Assembly (NCBI RefSeq): GCF_023702675.1
Contig: NZ_CP098478.1
Location: 3,658,001 to 3,722,000, forward strand
Direction: 5' to 3'
Source of the DNA: Acinetobacter sp. C26M
Lineage (GTDB): Bacteria; Pseudomonadota; Gammaproteobacteria; Pseudomonadales; Moraxellaceae
Length of the DNA stretch: 64,000 nt
The notes under the pieces are model-generated. The model made no database searches, was not told where the DNA came from, and worked only from the letters and a program-made list of their open reading frames with translations. The position numbers were made by a program, and so were the translations under genes. Shown here piece by piece: positions 10,014-20,008 of this stretch (positions are counted from its first letter, which is position 1; each line of letters begins with the position of its first letter).

Positions 10014-11462
10014 ATGAAATTTACACTTCAAAACGCATTCCCCACTCAGGCGTCTAGCGAATCTTTGTGGATTTTGGTTGATTCAGAACAATTACAACAG
10101 AACTTAAACATCTATCAAATCAATCATCTAGAACAAGTACTCGATGCAACCCAATTCAAAGCAAGCTTTAATGAAAACCTAGCCCTGATTGCGAATATTG
10201 CGATTCAAGCCAATGCGCAATTATTAGGGCTTGGAAAAAGTACAGAGTTGAAAGCGACAAAATTAGCAAAACTTGCACAAAGTATTATCAAATCATCACA
10301 AAATAAATTTAAACAAATTAGTGTCGATCTTTCAGCACTGCCGACCGATTTACATTCCCTGTTTGTTTTGAGTCTCACCCAAGCCGCTTATGGTTATGAC
10401 GAATTTAAATCGAAAAAGAATGAGTCTGTCTTAGAAACCATTCACCTGATCGCTAACCAAACTGAATTAGATGATGCCCAATTGAATCTGATTCATGCAG
10501 TGCAATCTGGACAAAATTATGCCCGTGACCTAGGTAATCGTCCTGGAAATATTTGCTTCCCAGAATATCTGGCTGATCAAGCGCTCGCACTCGCTGCACA
10601 ATATCCAGACTTGTTAAAAGTGACCGTTCTTGATGAACAGCAAATCGCTGATCTGGGTATGTATGCATTCCTTGCGGTTAGCAAAGGTTCTGAACGCCCA
10701 GGTCGTATTGTCACACTTGAATACAATGCTCAAATTGAACAAGCTCCTGTTGTATTGGTTGGTAAAGGCGTGACTTTTGATACAGGTGGTATTTCATTAA
10801 AACCAAGCTTAGGCATGGACGAAATGAAATTTGATATGTGTGGCGCAGCTTCTGTTCTTGGAACCATTCAAGCACTATGCGAAGCACAATTGCCAATTCA
10901 TGTGGTTGGTGCGATTGCTGCTGCTGAAAATATGCCATCTGGGCGCGCAACTCGTCCGGGTGATATTGTCACCAGCATGAGCGGTCAGACCATTGAAATT
11001 CTAAATACCGATGCTGAAGGCCGTTTAGTCCTGTGTGATACCCTCACCTACATCAAACGCTTTAACCCAGCGTTGGTGATTGATATTGCAACTTTGACTG
11101 GTGCTTGTGTTGTGGCTCTAGGTAAAGTCGTAAGCGGTCTATTCTCACCAGATGATGAACTTGCTCAAGACTTACAACAGGCAGGCGAACAATCACTTGA
11201 CCGTGTATGGCGTATGCCTGTGATGGAAGAGTATCAAGAATTACTCGACTCCCCGTTTGCCGATATTGCGAACATTGGCGGACCATATGGTGGTGCAATT
11301 ACAGCCGCATGTTTCCTTGAACGTTTTACTCGTGATTATCGCTGGGCACATCTCGATGTCGCAGGTACAGCGTGGTTATCGGGTGCAGCCAAAGGTGCAA
11401 CAGGTCGTCCAGTGCCATTGCTGATGCAATTCTTGGCCAATCGTGTTGCAACGAAAAACTAA
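10014..11462 (+). CDS. pepA: Leucyl aminopeptidase (M17)
   Basis: A 482-residue cytosolic di-metal aminopeptidase that removes N-terminal residues from peptides. The C-terminal catalytic domain shows [16 protein letters not shown] and the signature NTDAEGRL, which contain the metal ligands and catalytic residues of M17 enzymes. The open frame extends to 9933, but ATG 10014 matches the family length; the extra N-terminal codons show no family similarity. In E. coli PepA also binds DNA in Xer recombination; whether this one does cannot be judged. holC follows 3 bp downstream. Confidence 0.93.
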   Translation: MKFTLQNAFPTQASSESLWILVDSEQLQQNLNIYQINHLEQVLDATQFKASFNENLALIANIAIQANAQLLGLGKSTELKATKLAKLAQSIIKSSQNKFKQISVDLSALPTDLHSLFVLSLTQAAYGYDEFKSKKNESVLETIHLIANQTELDDAQLNLIHAVQSGQNYARDLGNRPGNICFPEYLADQALALAAQYPDLLKVTVLDEQQIADLGMYAFLAVSKGSERPGRIVTLEYNAQIEQAPVVLVGKGVTFDTGGISLKPSLGMDEMKFDMCGAASVLGTIQALCEAQLPIHVVGAIAAAENMPSGRATRPGDIVTSMSGQTIEILNTDAEGRLVLCDTLTYIKRFNPALVIDIATLTGACVVALGKVVSGLFSPDDELAQDLQQAGEQSLDRVWRMPVMEEYQELLDSPFADIANIGGPYGGAITAACFLERFTRDYRWAHLDVAGTAWLSGAAKGATGRPVPLLMQFLANRVATKN

Positions 11463-11465
11463 AAC

Positions 11466-11873
11466 ATGCCACAAATCAGCTTTTATCTATTTGAAAATAG
11501 TACAGAACGGCAAGTCGAAAGTGCTTGCCGTTTATGCCGTAAAATCCTGAATCAACACCCCCATATTTGGTGGTTATGTAAAGATTCAGAGTTACAAACT
11601 GAGTTGGATGAAAAACTTTGGAGTTTTGATCCGCTCAGTTTTATCCCACACGGTATTGACCAGCCCAATAGCCCTGTATGTATTTCAGCAGAACTCCCCC
11701 CATCCAATGATTGGATCGTGTTTAATTTTAACAATCATGCACTTGAACAAGCTCAAGATTTTCGCCACATTATCGAGATTATTGAAAATAATGAAACCGC
11801 GAAACAAATCGGGCGGGAAAAGTTTAAAATGTATCGCCGTTTAGGTATCGAGCCGCGAACGTTTAAATTATAA
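11466..11873 (+). CDS. holC: DNA polymerase III subunit chi
   Basis: A 135-residue protein with the HolC pattern: an N-terminal MPQISFYLF strand, CRLCRKIL helix, HIWWLC, then SFIPH and a C-terminal basic YRRLGIEP segment. Chi links the clamp loader through psi (HolD) to single-stranded DNA-binding protein. It directly follows pepA (3 bp), the order found in E. coli (pepA-holC-valS); here valS is replaced by a coiled-coil protein gene. Confidence 0.88.
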   Translation: MPQISFYLFENSTERQVESACRLCRKILNQHPHIWWLCKDSELQTELDEKLWSFDPLSFIPHGIDQPNSPVCISAELPPSNDWIVFNFNNHALEQAQDFRHIIEIIENNETAKQIGREKFKMYRRLGIEPRTFKL

Positions 11874-11908
11874 ATCGGCAACCAAGAACATCATGTGAGG
11901 AGTGTCTT

Positions 11909-12535
11909 GTGGCATTAAATGTAGGTCAAGACTTTAAAAAACGTTGGTTAAATGCACCTGAAGCTGTACGCCAGACTTATCAGGACGATTTGGCACGTAT
12001 CTGCGATCTATTATTACCACAAACGCCAATCCAAACTTGGACACAGCAAGAAGAGAACGCTCAACAAATTTCTCAACAACGTATTGATCAAGCCTATGCT
12101 GACTTAAAAGCGGAATTGATTGAACAAGCACGTATTCGTAAACAACTGGCTTTGGAAAAGGCTTTAGAAGAGAAGCGTGCAGCCGCAGCAGCGTATGCAG
12201 CGCAATTGCAAGCCGATGAAGCCCGTCAATTTGAACAACAGACTGAAAACCTGCTTGCCTTACGTAGTCATATTGATCAGGAAATTGCACAGCAAACAGA
12301 ACGCTATCAAAGTAACCCTGAACAGCCAAGTGTGGATTATTCACGAGGCCAAAGTGTGATGATTGATGATCAGCAAATTCTATCTGAACTGGAAAGCGTT
12401 CGAGTTCGACTCGAACTTGAAGCAGAAGGTTTAATTGAGCAAGCCGTCACTGTGTTTAGAGCAAAACTACATGCACTCGCGCAAGATGAAATTGAATATA
12501 TTCTGAAAAACAGTGAATTTTCAGAAGATAAGTAA
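11909..12535 (+). CDS. Unknown Gln/Glu/Ala-rich coiled-coil protein
   Basis: A 208-residue soluble protein of unknown function. The start is GTG at 11909, with TGAGGAG at 11896-11902. No signal peptide or membrane helix is visible. Residues about 50-125 are rich in Q, E, A, K and R with heptad-like spacing, consistent with a long coiled coil; the tail is acidic. It is the third gene of a pepA-holC-unknown unit, ended by a strong terminator. Linkage to holC hints at a replication or housekeeping role, but nothing in the sequence proves it. Confidence 0.75.
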   Translation: MALNVGQDFKKRWLNAPEAVRQTYQDDLARICDLLLPQTPIQTWTQQEENAQQISQQRIDQAYADLKAELIEQARIRKQLALEKALEEKRAAAAAYAAQLQADEARQFEQQTENLLALRSHIDQEIAQQTERYQSNPEQPSVDYSRGQSVMIDDQQILSELESVRVRLELEAEGLIEQAVTVFRAKLHALAQDEIEYILKNSEFSEDK

Positions 12536-12536
12536 G

Positions 12537-12567
12537 AAAAAAGCCCAGTTCAAACTGGGCTTTTTTT
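12537..12567 (+). terminator. Intrinsic terminator of pepA-holC-11909 unit
   Basis: The stem AAGCCCAGTT / AACTGGGCTT with a two-base loop is followed by T7. The A-rich left side could also act for the convergent ribE transcript. Confidence 0.85.
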
Positions 12568-12579
12568 AGGTTCAATCTT

Positions 12580-13239
12580 TTATTTTAAAAAACCGTTTTC
12601 AGCTAAAAAAGCCATACTGATATTCGATTCGGTTTTTTGCTCTGCGGCCTTATCACCTAACAATAAACGCTCGATATAACGCGCCAGTACATCCACTTCC
12701 AAATTGACTTTGCTGCCGACTTGCCACGTGCCAATATTGGTACGTTCCGCAGTATGTGGAATTAAATTCAAGCTTAAGATATTGCCACGCAAATGGTTAA
12801 TGGTCAGACTAATCCCATCGACTGTGACTGAGCCTTTTTCTGCCAGATATTTAGCTAATTCAACAGGTGCTGTCACTTCAAAATACAATGAGCGTGCATC
12901 ATGTCGTACTAAGGTAATTTCACCTAAACCATCGACATGTCCACTCACGATATGCCCACCAAAACGTGTGGTTGGAAGCATCGCTTTTTCCACATTGACG
13001 GCTTGACCAACTTTCCATTGACCTAATGTGGTACGGTTTAAACTCTCACGCGAAACATCAGCCGCATACCAGTTTTCACCCCATTCAATTACGGTCAGAC
13101 AGATCCCGTTGGTGGCAATCGAATCACCCAAATGTACATCAGACATATCCAAATCAGTTTGAATACGCAAACGAACGTCACCACCTACACTCTGTAGGCT
13201 CTCAACCTTACCTAAACTTTCAATAATGCCTGTAAACAT
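12580..13239 (-). CDS. ribE: Riboflavin synthase alpha chain
   Basis: A 219-residue enzyme that dismutates two 6,7-dimethyl-8-ribityllumazine molecules to riboflavin. It shows the internal duplication of two lumazine-binding barrels: MFTGIIESLG at the start with GICLTV in the first half, and GGHIVSGHVDG near 95 with GISLTIN in the second. The C-terminal tail after residue 195 is probably the trimerisation helix. It is a stand-alone gene; ribD lies 2.7 kb upstream on the same strand, separated by glpF and the methyltransferase. Confidence 0.92.
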   Translation of the reverse strand: MFTGIIESLGKVESLQSVGGDVRLRIQTDLDMSDVHLGDSIATNGICLTVIEWGENWYAADVSRESLNRTTLGQWKVGQAVNVEKAMLPTTRFGGHIVSGHVDGLGEITLVRHDARSLYFEVTAPVELAKYLAEKGSVTVDGISLTINHLRGNILSLNLIPHTAERTNIGTWQVGSKVNLEVDVLARYIERLLLGDKAAEQKTESNISMAFLAENGFLK

Positions 13240-13345
13240 GGGAGTTTCAACCTATCTTTATCGCAGTATGTACCACTGTAAAGAAGATACCTTAAAGCAA
13301 AGATCTTGATATAACAAGGCATGTACAGTCCAAATACAGGCAAAT

Positions 13346-13370
13346 AAAAAGGGCAATCAATTGACTGCCC
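13346..13370 (-). terminator. Intrinsic terminator after the aquaporin gene
   Basis: Read on the minus strand, GGGCAGTCA pairs with TGATTGCCC around AATT and is followed by T5. It lies about 25 bp past the stop of the gene at 13395. Confidence 0.75.
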
Positions 13371-13394
13371 TTCATTTTATTCATCTGGTCTTTA

Positions 13395-14231
13395 TTACAT
13401 TTCAGACACTTGTTTCTCAGTCGTCGCTTTAACTTCAACTTTATGATTCACCAAGAAATGACTAAAGAATAATTTATATCCGAGCACACCTAAGCAAGCG
13501 CCAACAATCGGTGCAATAATCGGGACGATGAAATATGGAATATCGCGTCCACCAGTAAATGCAACAGGCCCCCAACCAGAGAAATAAGCCACAATTTTTG
13601 GGCCGAAATCACGGGCAGGATTCATGGCAAAACCAGTCAATGGACCAAAAGATGCACCAATCACTGCAACCAATAGACCGACTAAAATTGGCGCCAAAGC
13701 ACCGCGTGGCAAGCCATTACTATCATCACCAATTGCCATAATCAACCAAAGCAACAACATGGTAATAAACATTTCCACCATGAACGCTTGACCAATCGAC
13801 AATAAATGATGTGGATAGGTCGAGAAAACCCCTGCCAACTCTAGGCTTTCCACACTACCGCGTACCATGTGATGGGTCTGCTCATAATCCACAAATAAAT
13901 TGCTGTACAGACTATAAACCAACAATGCACCAACAGCGGCACCAGCCACTTGAGCAATAATATAGAACGGCACTTTACGTTTATCGAAGCCTGCAAAGAG
14001 TGCCAGTGCAATCGTTACCGCAGGATTGAGATGTGCCCCAGAAATACCTGCCGATAGATAGACCGCTAGCGCAACAGCCAAACCCCACACAATGCTGATT
14101 TCCCACAAACCTAAACTCGCCCCAGCAAGTTTAAGTGCAGCCACCACACCAATACCAAATGATAAAAAAATTGCGGTAGCAAAAAATTCAGCTACACATT
14201 GCCCCAATAAGGTGGGTTCCGAGCGACTCAT
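13395..14231 (-). CDS. glpF: MIP-family aquaporin/glycerol facilitator
   Basis: A 278-residue channel with six membrane helices and two half-helices carrying the NPA boxes: SGAHLNPAVT (about 65-75) and GFAMNPARDFGP (about 203-214). The Asp after the second NPAR is characteristic of aquaglyceroporins (GlpF) rather than water-only channels, so glycerol uptake is the likely role. No glpK or glpD neighbour is present, which weakens the substrate call. An AGAGG site precedes the ATG. Confidence 0.82.
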   Translation of the reverse strand: MSRSEPTLLGQCVAEFFATAIFLSFGIGVVAALKLAGASLGLWEISIVWGLAVALAVYLSAGISGAHLNPAVTIALALFAGFDKRKVPFYIIAQVAGAAVGALLVYSLYSNLFVDYEQTHHMVRGSVESLELAGVFSTYPHHLLSIGQAFMVEMFITMLLLWLIMAIGDDSNGLPRGALAPILVGLLVAVIGASFGPLTGFAMNPARDFGPKIVAYFSGWGPVAFTGGRDIPYFIVPIIAPIVGACLGVLGYKLFFSHFLVNHKVEVKATTEKQVSEM

Positions 14232-14590
14232 AACAACCTCTCTTGGTCATCGCTGCAAATAGGCAAGACCCTAAATTAAGCTCGGCAAACTATAGTTATT
14301 TTCAGATACGGTCAATATTATTTGGTAAAAATTTGAACGAATGGTTAAACTATTTCCAGTTTTATATTAAGTGAACACAATGATAAAAACAGGGGGAGAA
14401 ATAAGAGTATATAATTGTTTTAAATCATTATTTTTTAATTATAAACTTATAACGTCTAATTTAAATGCATGACTTCGCATGTATAAACACATTAAAATTT
14501 GATAGATATTTACTATAAAAACATAGATTTATCTCAAAAACCGATTTTATTCATCTAATTATCCGATACAACATCAAAATCGGATACAAA
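14232..14590. other. AT-rich intergenic region with an inverted repeat
   Basis: About 360 bp without a convincing gene, between glpF (transcribed leftward from 14231) and the methyltransferase terminator. It is very AT-rich. Near its right end CCGATTTT (14541-14548) and AAAATCGG (14576-14583) form an inverted repeat with a 27-nt spacer, and a TCCGAT / ATCGGA pair is nested in it. This could be a regulator site or a weak hairpin. The glpF promoter should lie in the left part; no clear -35/-10 stands out. Confidence 0.4.
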
Positions 14591-14619
14591 AACACCACCT
14601 TGTTGTGCAAAGTGGTGTT
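14586..14619 (-). terminator. Intrinsic terminator of the ribD-methyltransferase operon
   Basis: On the minus strand AACACCAC pairs with GTGGTGTT across a short loop and is followed by T5. It starts about 10 bp past the methyltransferase stop. Confidence 0.8.
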
Positions 14620-14628
14620 CGATTCGGC

Positions 14629-15921
14629 TTACCAAAGTGCGAGTTGGGTACTGTTCCCCGTAGTATCAACTCCACCCAATTCAGCGAAGTGATATAACTG
14701 CCCGAGCAGCTGTCGCAACGGCGGACCTGATTTTGAATGCGTATCCGTAATCACGATGAACTCAAGTACGCGGGCGCGATCAGATTGACGCTGTTTACTC
14801 ACCCGATAACGCGGAACATCTTGAGTCAGCAAAGTTACTTTGCCGCGTTTTAAATTGGCAGTCAGCAGGTCTTTCGGCTCTATATTTCCATCCGTCGAAT
14901 AACTGGTCAAAATATAACGTGCATTAATAGTAGCCAATAACTTTTCATAGGCCTCTTTGGCATACTTAGAAGAGTTATAAGGACTTGGACGCTCTTTGCG
15001 CCATGCCCGATCGATACCACTCTTAAAACCTTTAGTATCTGGCGATGGTAAATCCACCTGATCCCATAAAGTCAGCGCATTTAATACATGATAATTACTA
15101 CTGTATGCATGCTGATTATACGGTGGGTCCAAATAAGCAACATCGACTTCGAAACCACTCATTTGATTGGCCAGATGCTGCGCATCAACACACCACATTT
15201 CAGCAGCAGGACGTTTAGGATCACCAATCTCACAGAAACGACTTGGTGTCAGCCATAACAGTGATTCAATTCGTTCTAAAGCCGTTTGAGTACGTCCACC
15301 CCAGCCTTGATGGAAGCTTTTAAAGACACCGCTGGTATTACTGACAAAACTGGCTGAATATAAGAGAGGAGCTAATAAGGCACTCATTTCGACATCATTG
15401 ATTGCACCCTGCGCTTGCCATGTTGCAATCTGCTGACGGATCGCATCAATACGCATGCCATTACGGCGTTTGAAGAACAAACGGTCACGGGCAGGATCAT
15501 AAACATCGTCATTACGTGGACATAAATTATGTGTGACCCAACCTTTGACTTCAGGCAAACGGTTTAGATAATCAATCGCTTTTTGATAACCACCCAGCTC
15601 TTTAAAAGCAGGTGCATCCACACAGGCTAAAATAGCATGGTTCAATGCATGGCTATACGGTTCCCAGTCATTGGCAATGACACGATAACCATTCTGGCGC
15701 GCCAAACGCGAGACAACGCCACTCCCCGCAAAGAAATCCGCAAAAATCGGTGGATTCTTTTTCTTACTGTTCAGTGTGCCTGTAATCTCAAGTGCTTCTA
15801 AAATGAGGTGAAGCAATCGACGCTTATTGCCCAGATAAGGCACTAACTGATGAAAAAGATATTCGTCTGTCGTACGCGCGGCATGACGACGTTTGTGATA
15901 AACCGATGGTTCTGGATTCAT
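14629..15921 (-). CDS. Orphan DNA adenine (N6) methyltransferase, AamA-like
   Basis: A 430-residue protein with amino-methyltransferase motifs in alpha (D12-like) order: the AdoMet-binding FADFFAGSGVVSR with acidic NDWEPY after the next strand (about 55-85), and the catalytic DPPYNQHAYS near 270. A target-recognition region lies between them and the C terminus is basic. No restriction endonuclease gene is adjacent, so it looks like an orphan methylase. From memory, A. baumannii has a characterised orphan adenine methyltransferase, AamA (A1S_0222, GAATTC); this gene may be its ortholog, which I could not verify. Its start overlaps the ribD stop by 4 bp (ATGA), so it is translationally coupled to riboflavin synthesis. 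Confidence 0.85.
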   Translation of the reverse strand: MNPEPSVYHKRRHAARTTDEYLFHQLVPYLGNKRRLLHLILEALEITGTLNSKKKNPPIFADFFAGSGVVSRLARQNGYRVIANDWEPYSHALNHAILACVDAPAFKELGGYQKAIDYLNRLPEVKGWVTHNLCPRNDDVYDPARDRLFFKRRNGMRIDAIRQQIATWQAQGAINDVEMSALLAPLLYSASFVSNTSGVFKSFHQGWGGRTQTALERIESLLWLTPSRFCEIGDPKRPAAEMWCVDAQHLANQMSGFEVDVAYLDPPYNQHAYSSNYHVLNALTLWDQVDLPSPDTKGFKSGIDRAWRKERPSPYNSSKYAKEAYEKLLATINARYILTSYSTDGNIEPKDLLTANLKRGKVTLLTQDVPRYRVSKQRQSDRARVLEFIVITDTHSKSGPPLRQLLGQLYHFAELGGVDTTGNSTQLALW

Positions 15922-17018
15922 ATCATCTCTTGGATAGGGAGCAATCTTAGGCGAATATCTTGCCCAAGTTGGGTTACATCAACCAACTCAAAACGAAGTT
16001 GCTCTGCCATCTTGCTAAATTCAGCACTGAACATAGCTCGCGCAGATTGACCAAGTAAAGTTGGTGCAACATAACTTATCATTTCATCAACCAAACCTTG
16101 CTGTAAAAAGGCAGTTGATAAGGTTGCGCCAGCCTCAACCAATACGTCATAAACTTGGTATTGTTGAGATAAGGTCTGCAATAATTGATTTAAAGCTTGC
16201 GGTGGCAATTGTATCACGCCTAAATCAGCAAGTTCTTGACGAAATGGTGTCATCACCATCACTGTTTCTGGATTTTGTAAAATCTTTGCTGAAAGCGGTA
16301 GTCGTCCTTGGCGATCCAATACAATACGCTTCGGCTGCACCACGGTACTTAGCTCAATACCATCCAATGCACGTACATTCAGCTCACAATCATCCGCTAA
16401 AACGGTTTGAATACCAGTAATCACCGCACCTGAAATAGCACGCCAATGCTGTACATCTTGTCGAGCTACCGTGCCAGTAATCCACTTCGACTCACCTGAA
16501 GCCATCGCGGTACGACCATCTAGACTTGATGCAATTTTTAAACGCACATAAGGCAAACCCGTTGACATAGCCTTTAAAAAGCCAAAGTTGAGCGTTTTTG
16601 CACTTTCCGTACAAATCCCCGTTTCAACCTCAATACCCGCATCTTGTAGAATTTTCACACCCTTGCCCGCAACCAGTGGATTTGGATCTGAACAGGCAAT
16701 TACGACTTTCTTCACTTGAGCTTTGACCAAAGCTTCAGCACAAGGTGGTGTTCGACCATAATGTGCACACGGTTCTAAGGTTACATACGCAGTGGCACCT
16801 TTAGCATTGTCACCCGCTTGGCGCAGGGCAAAAACTTCCGCATGCGGCTGACCCGCTTTAGGGTGATAGCCTTCCCCAATCAACTGACCGTCTTTGACAA
16901 TCACACAACCCACATTTGGATTTGGTTTGGTCGAATAGAGACCATTCCGAGCCAAAGCAATGGCTTGTTGCATCCAGTACTGTTGTTCGGATAAATGCTC
17001 TTGGGTTAACTCAGACAT
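15918..17018 (-). CDS. ribD: Bifunctional riboflavin deaminase-reductase
   Basis: A 366-residue two-domain enzyme for steps two and three of riboflavin synthesis. The N-terminal cytidine-deaminase fold has the zinc site HAEVFAL (near 80) and EPCAHYGRTPPCAEAL (near 105-120). The C-terminal NADPH-dependent reductase domain (about 150-360) begins PYVRLKIASSLDGRTA. It lies 12 bp downstream of nrdR, a common bacterial arrangement, and overlaps the methyltransferase by 4 bp. Confidence 0.94.
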   Translation of the reverse strand: MSELTQEHLSEQQYWMQQAIALARNGLYSTKPNPNVGCVIVKDGQLIGEGYHPKAGQPHAEVFALRQAGDNAKGATAYVTLEPCAHYGRTPPCAEALVKAQVKKVVIACSDPNPLVAGKGVKILQDAGIEVETGICTESAKTLNFGFLKAMSTGLPYVRLKIASSLDGRTAMASGESKWITGTVARQDVQHWRAISGAVITGIQTVLADDCELNVRALDGIELSTVVQPKRIVLDRQGRLPLSAKILQNPETVMVMTPFRQELADLGVIQLPPQALNQLLQTLSQQYQVYDVLVEAGATLSTAFLQQGLVDEMISYVAPTLLGQSARAMFSAEFSKMAEQLRFELVDVTQLGQDIRLRLLPIQEMI

Positions 17019-17030
17019 GATTTCTCGAAT

Positions 17031-17495
17031 TTAAGCTTCATTTTCACGTTGTTGCATTTGCTCAATCTGGTGGCGAAATGCTTCTACATCTTGGAAATCC
17101 TGATACACAGAGGCAAATCTAACGTAGGCGACATGATCCAATGCAAATAATGCCTGCATCACAATTTCACCAATGGTTCTGGATTTGACATCACGCTCGC
17201 CTAGACGACGAATCTGCGATTGAATATCACTGAGTACCGTTTCAATTTGTTCTTGAGTGACAGGACGTTTTTGTAAGGCATGCATTAAGGAACGACGCAA
17301 TTTTTCCTCGTCAAACGGCTCACTTTTACCATCCGATTTGATGACGCGTGGCATCACTACATCATAACTTTCAAAGGTGGTAAAACGCTCCCCACAAATA
17401 ACACACTCACGACGACGACGAATCTGGCAGCCTTCGGCAGCCAAACGGGAGTCTATGACTTTACTATCAGCAGCGTTACAAAATGGACAATGCAT
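17031..17495 (-). CDS. nrdR: Transcriptional repressor NrdR
   Basis: A 154-residue ATP/dATP-sensing repressor of ribonucleotide reductase genes. The zinc ribbon has CPFC at residues 3-6 and CVIC at 31-34, with the RRRREC DNA-binding region between; the ATP-cone domain spans about 50-140 ([14 protein letters not shown]). Length and order are standard. It heads the nrdR-ribD-methyltransferase unit. Confidence 0.95.
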   Translation of the reverse strand: MHCPFCNAADSKVIDSRLAAEGCQIRRRRECVICGERFTTFESYDVVMPRVIKSDGKSEPFDEEKLRRSLMHALQKRPVTQEQIETVLSDIQSQIRRLGERDVKSRTIGEIVMQALFALDHVAYVRFASVYQDFQDVEAFRHQIEQMQQRENEA

Positions 17496-17576
17496 AGTTG
17501 CGCGATTATTTACTCACTTTGCTTAAGTGTAGCAAAGTTTCTTCATTTGCTGAACTAGCACCCAAAAGGCATAAAA

Positions 17577-17600
17577 AAAACAGCCCGATTAGGCTGTTTT
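17577..17600 (-). terminator. Intrinsic terminator after amtB
   Basis: AAAACAGCC / GGCTGTTTT hairpin with T-runs on both flanks, between the amtB stop (17623) and the nrdR start. On the minus strand it ends the glnK-amtB transcript. Confidence 0.85.
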
Positions 17601-17622
17601 TTTAAATTGGACGTTCTGCCAA

Positions 17623-19029
17623 TTATTCGATACGTTCGCCATGTTGGCTAAGGTCAAGACCCATACGCTCATCATCAGCGCTGACACGGATACCAATCAC
17701 CAAATCAATCACTTTCAGGATAATGAAGGTTACAATTGCGCTATATGCGATTGTTGCTAATACACCTTCAATTTGTACCCATAATTGACCAGCAAAAGTC
17801 GGAGCTAGTGCAACATTAGCCGCTTTGATGATTTCATCGCTATAGAAGATCCCTGTAAGAATCGCACCGACAATACCACCTACTGCGTGTAAACCGAATG
17901 CATCCAAGGCATCATCCGCTTTAAGTAGGCGTTTCAGGGCAGTAATCCCCCAGAAGCACACCACGCCACCAATCAAGCCCATGATTAAGGCACCACCAAC
18001 ACCGACGAAACCAGCAGCAGGCGTAATCACAACCAAACCAGCAACTGCACCTGATGCGCCACCAAGTACTGATGCTTTACCACGAATTAGACGTTCTACA
18101 ATTAGCCAAGAGAATGCAGCAGCGGCAGCAGCAACTTGAGTTACAAGAATCGCCATACTTGCACGCGCACCAGCACCTAACGCACTACCACCGTTAAAGC
18201 CGAACCAACCTACCCAAATCAAGCTTGCACCAATAACCGTTAAAGTTAAGTTATGTGGAGCCATTGATTCACGGCCTAAACCAGTACGTTTACCTAGCAT
18301 ATAAGCTGCAACTAAACCTGCAACACCTGCGTTAATATGGACAACGGTACCACCCGCAAAATCTAATGCACCCGCTTTGAATAACCAGCCATCAGCCGCC
18401 CATACCCAGTGAGTGATTGGTGCATAAACCAAAATTACCCATACTGCGATAAAAGCCATAAATGCTGAATATTTCATACGATCTGCAATCGAACCGCTGA
18501 TAATCGCAACCGTGATGATCGCAAACGTCATTTGGAAAATAACAAATAAGCTTTCAGGAATTGTTCCACTTAAGGCATCGAATGCAACGCCATTCAACAT
18601 CGCCTTGCCCAAGTCACCAACATAAGCACCTGAACCAGAGAAAGCTAAGGAGTATCCTGCAATCACCCAGATTAAGCTGACCAAGATTGCTGCTGAAAGG
18701 CTGAACATCATGGTACTAAGAACGTTTTTCTTACGGACCATACCACCATAGAACAGCGCCAAACCAGGAATAGTCATCAACAGAACGAGTGCTGTTGAAA
18801 CAAGAACCCAAGCTGTATCACCTGTATCTACTGTCGCCACAGCAGCTGGCGCAGCTTCTTCAGCAACAGGCGCTTCAACTGCAACAATTTCAGTTGTTGC
18901 AGTGCCCGTGTCCGCTACGGCTACAGTTTGTTCAGTCGCTGGTGTTGATGCAGCATCTTCTGCCCAAACCACCGCTGAACCACCTAAGAGTGCGCCAGAT
19001 AGACTGAGCGCCATAAGCATTTTTTTCAT
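17623..19029 (-). CDS. amtB: Ammonium transporter
   Basis: A 468-residue inner-membrane ammonia/ammonium channel. A signal peptide (cleavage near VWA-ED) is followed by a roughly 45-residue low-complexity A/V/T/E-rich periplasmic stretch and then eleven membrane helices. Family signatures include GLALFYGGMVRKKNVLS, FQMTFAIIT (Phe gate region), and the twin pore His regions THWVW and HAVGG. Trimers are inhibited by GlnK, whose gene lies 68 bp upstream on the same strand, the conserved glnK-amtB order. A GGGGGA site precedes the ATG. Confidence 0.94.
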   Translation of the reverse strand: MKKMLMALSLSGALLGGSAVVWAEDAASTPATEQTVAVADTGTATTEIVAVEAPVAEEAAPAAVATVDTGDTAWVLVSTALVLLMTIPGLALFYGGMVRKKNVLSTMMFSLSAAILVSLIWVIAGYSLAFSGSGAYVGDLGKAMLNGVAFDALSGTIPESLFVIFQMTFAIITVAIISGSIADRMKYSAFMAFIAVWVILVYAPITHWVWAADGWLFKAGALDFAGGTVVHINAGVAGLVAAYMLGKRTGLGRESMAPHNLTLTVIGASLIWVGWFGFNGGSALGAGARASMAILVTQVAAAAAAFSWLIVERLIRGKASVLGGASGAVAGLVVITPAAGFVGVGGALIMGLIGGVVCFWGITALKRLLKADDALDAFGLHAVGGIVGAILTGIFYSDEIIKAANVALAPTFAGQLWVQIEGVLATIAYSAIVTFIILKVIDLVIGIRVSADDERMGLDLSQHGERIE

Positions 19030-19097
19030 TCGTGTCCCCCAACCTTATTTTGTGAGCTATTTCTCTTAATTTCTAACTCAGCAAAGTTTGTGCCAAT

Positions 19098-19550
<453 letters not shown>

Positions 19551-19711
19551 TTAGCCTTGAAGATGTAGATAGTGCACTGAAAATAAGTTTCATTTCACGA
19601 TATTGAATAAAATCATAGAGTCACTCATCCTTCTGTCCCGAACTGTGCTAGAGGATTAGATCCAGCAGTGATACACTGAGTAGCAAATGTACATAACCTA
19701 TTGAGCACTTT

Positions 19712-19939
19712 ATGATTGAGACTCTTTTACAGGCAATTTTGCAGCAAGTAGACCAACCTAAAAAAGATTTAGAAAAAAACTTACGTGCATTATTGAATGA
19801 AAGTATCGAAAAACTAGATCTTGTCTCTAAGCAAGAACTCGACCGTCAAAGAACTGCACTCAATATAGCCAATCAACGCCTTACTGAACTTCAGCAACAG
19901 ATGAAAATACTTGAGGAAATCGTTCAGAATAAAAAATAA
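19712..19939 (+). CDS. ubiK: Ubiquinone biosynthesis accessory factor UbiK (BMFP family)
   Basis: A 75-residue helical protein. The N-terminal amphipathic helix (MIETLLQAILQQV) and the C-terminal coiled coil (about 40-72; ANQRLTELQQQMKILEE) are the layout of YqiC/UbiK, which binds UbiJ and assists the soluble Ubi complex. It is followed 69 bp later by comM, as in other Acinetobacter and gamma-proteobacteria. Confidence 0.85.
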   Translation: MIETLLQAILQQVDQPKKDLEKNLRALLNESIEKLDLVSKQELDRQRTALNIANQRLTELQQQMKILEEIVQNKK

Positions 19940-20008
19940 GCACCAATTCGGTGCAATCAGCACTGGAAAATGATTAAAAATAAAGCACCACAATGGAACA
20001 ATAATAAG

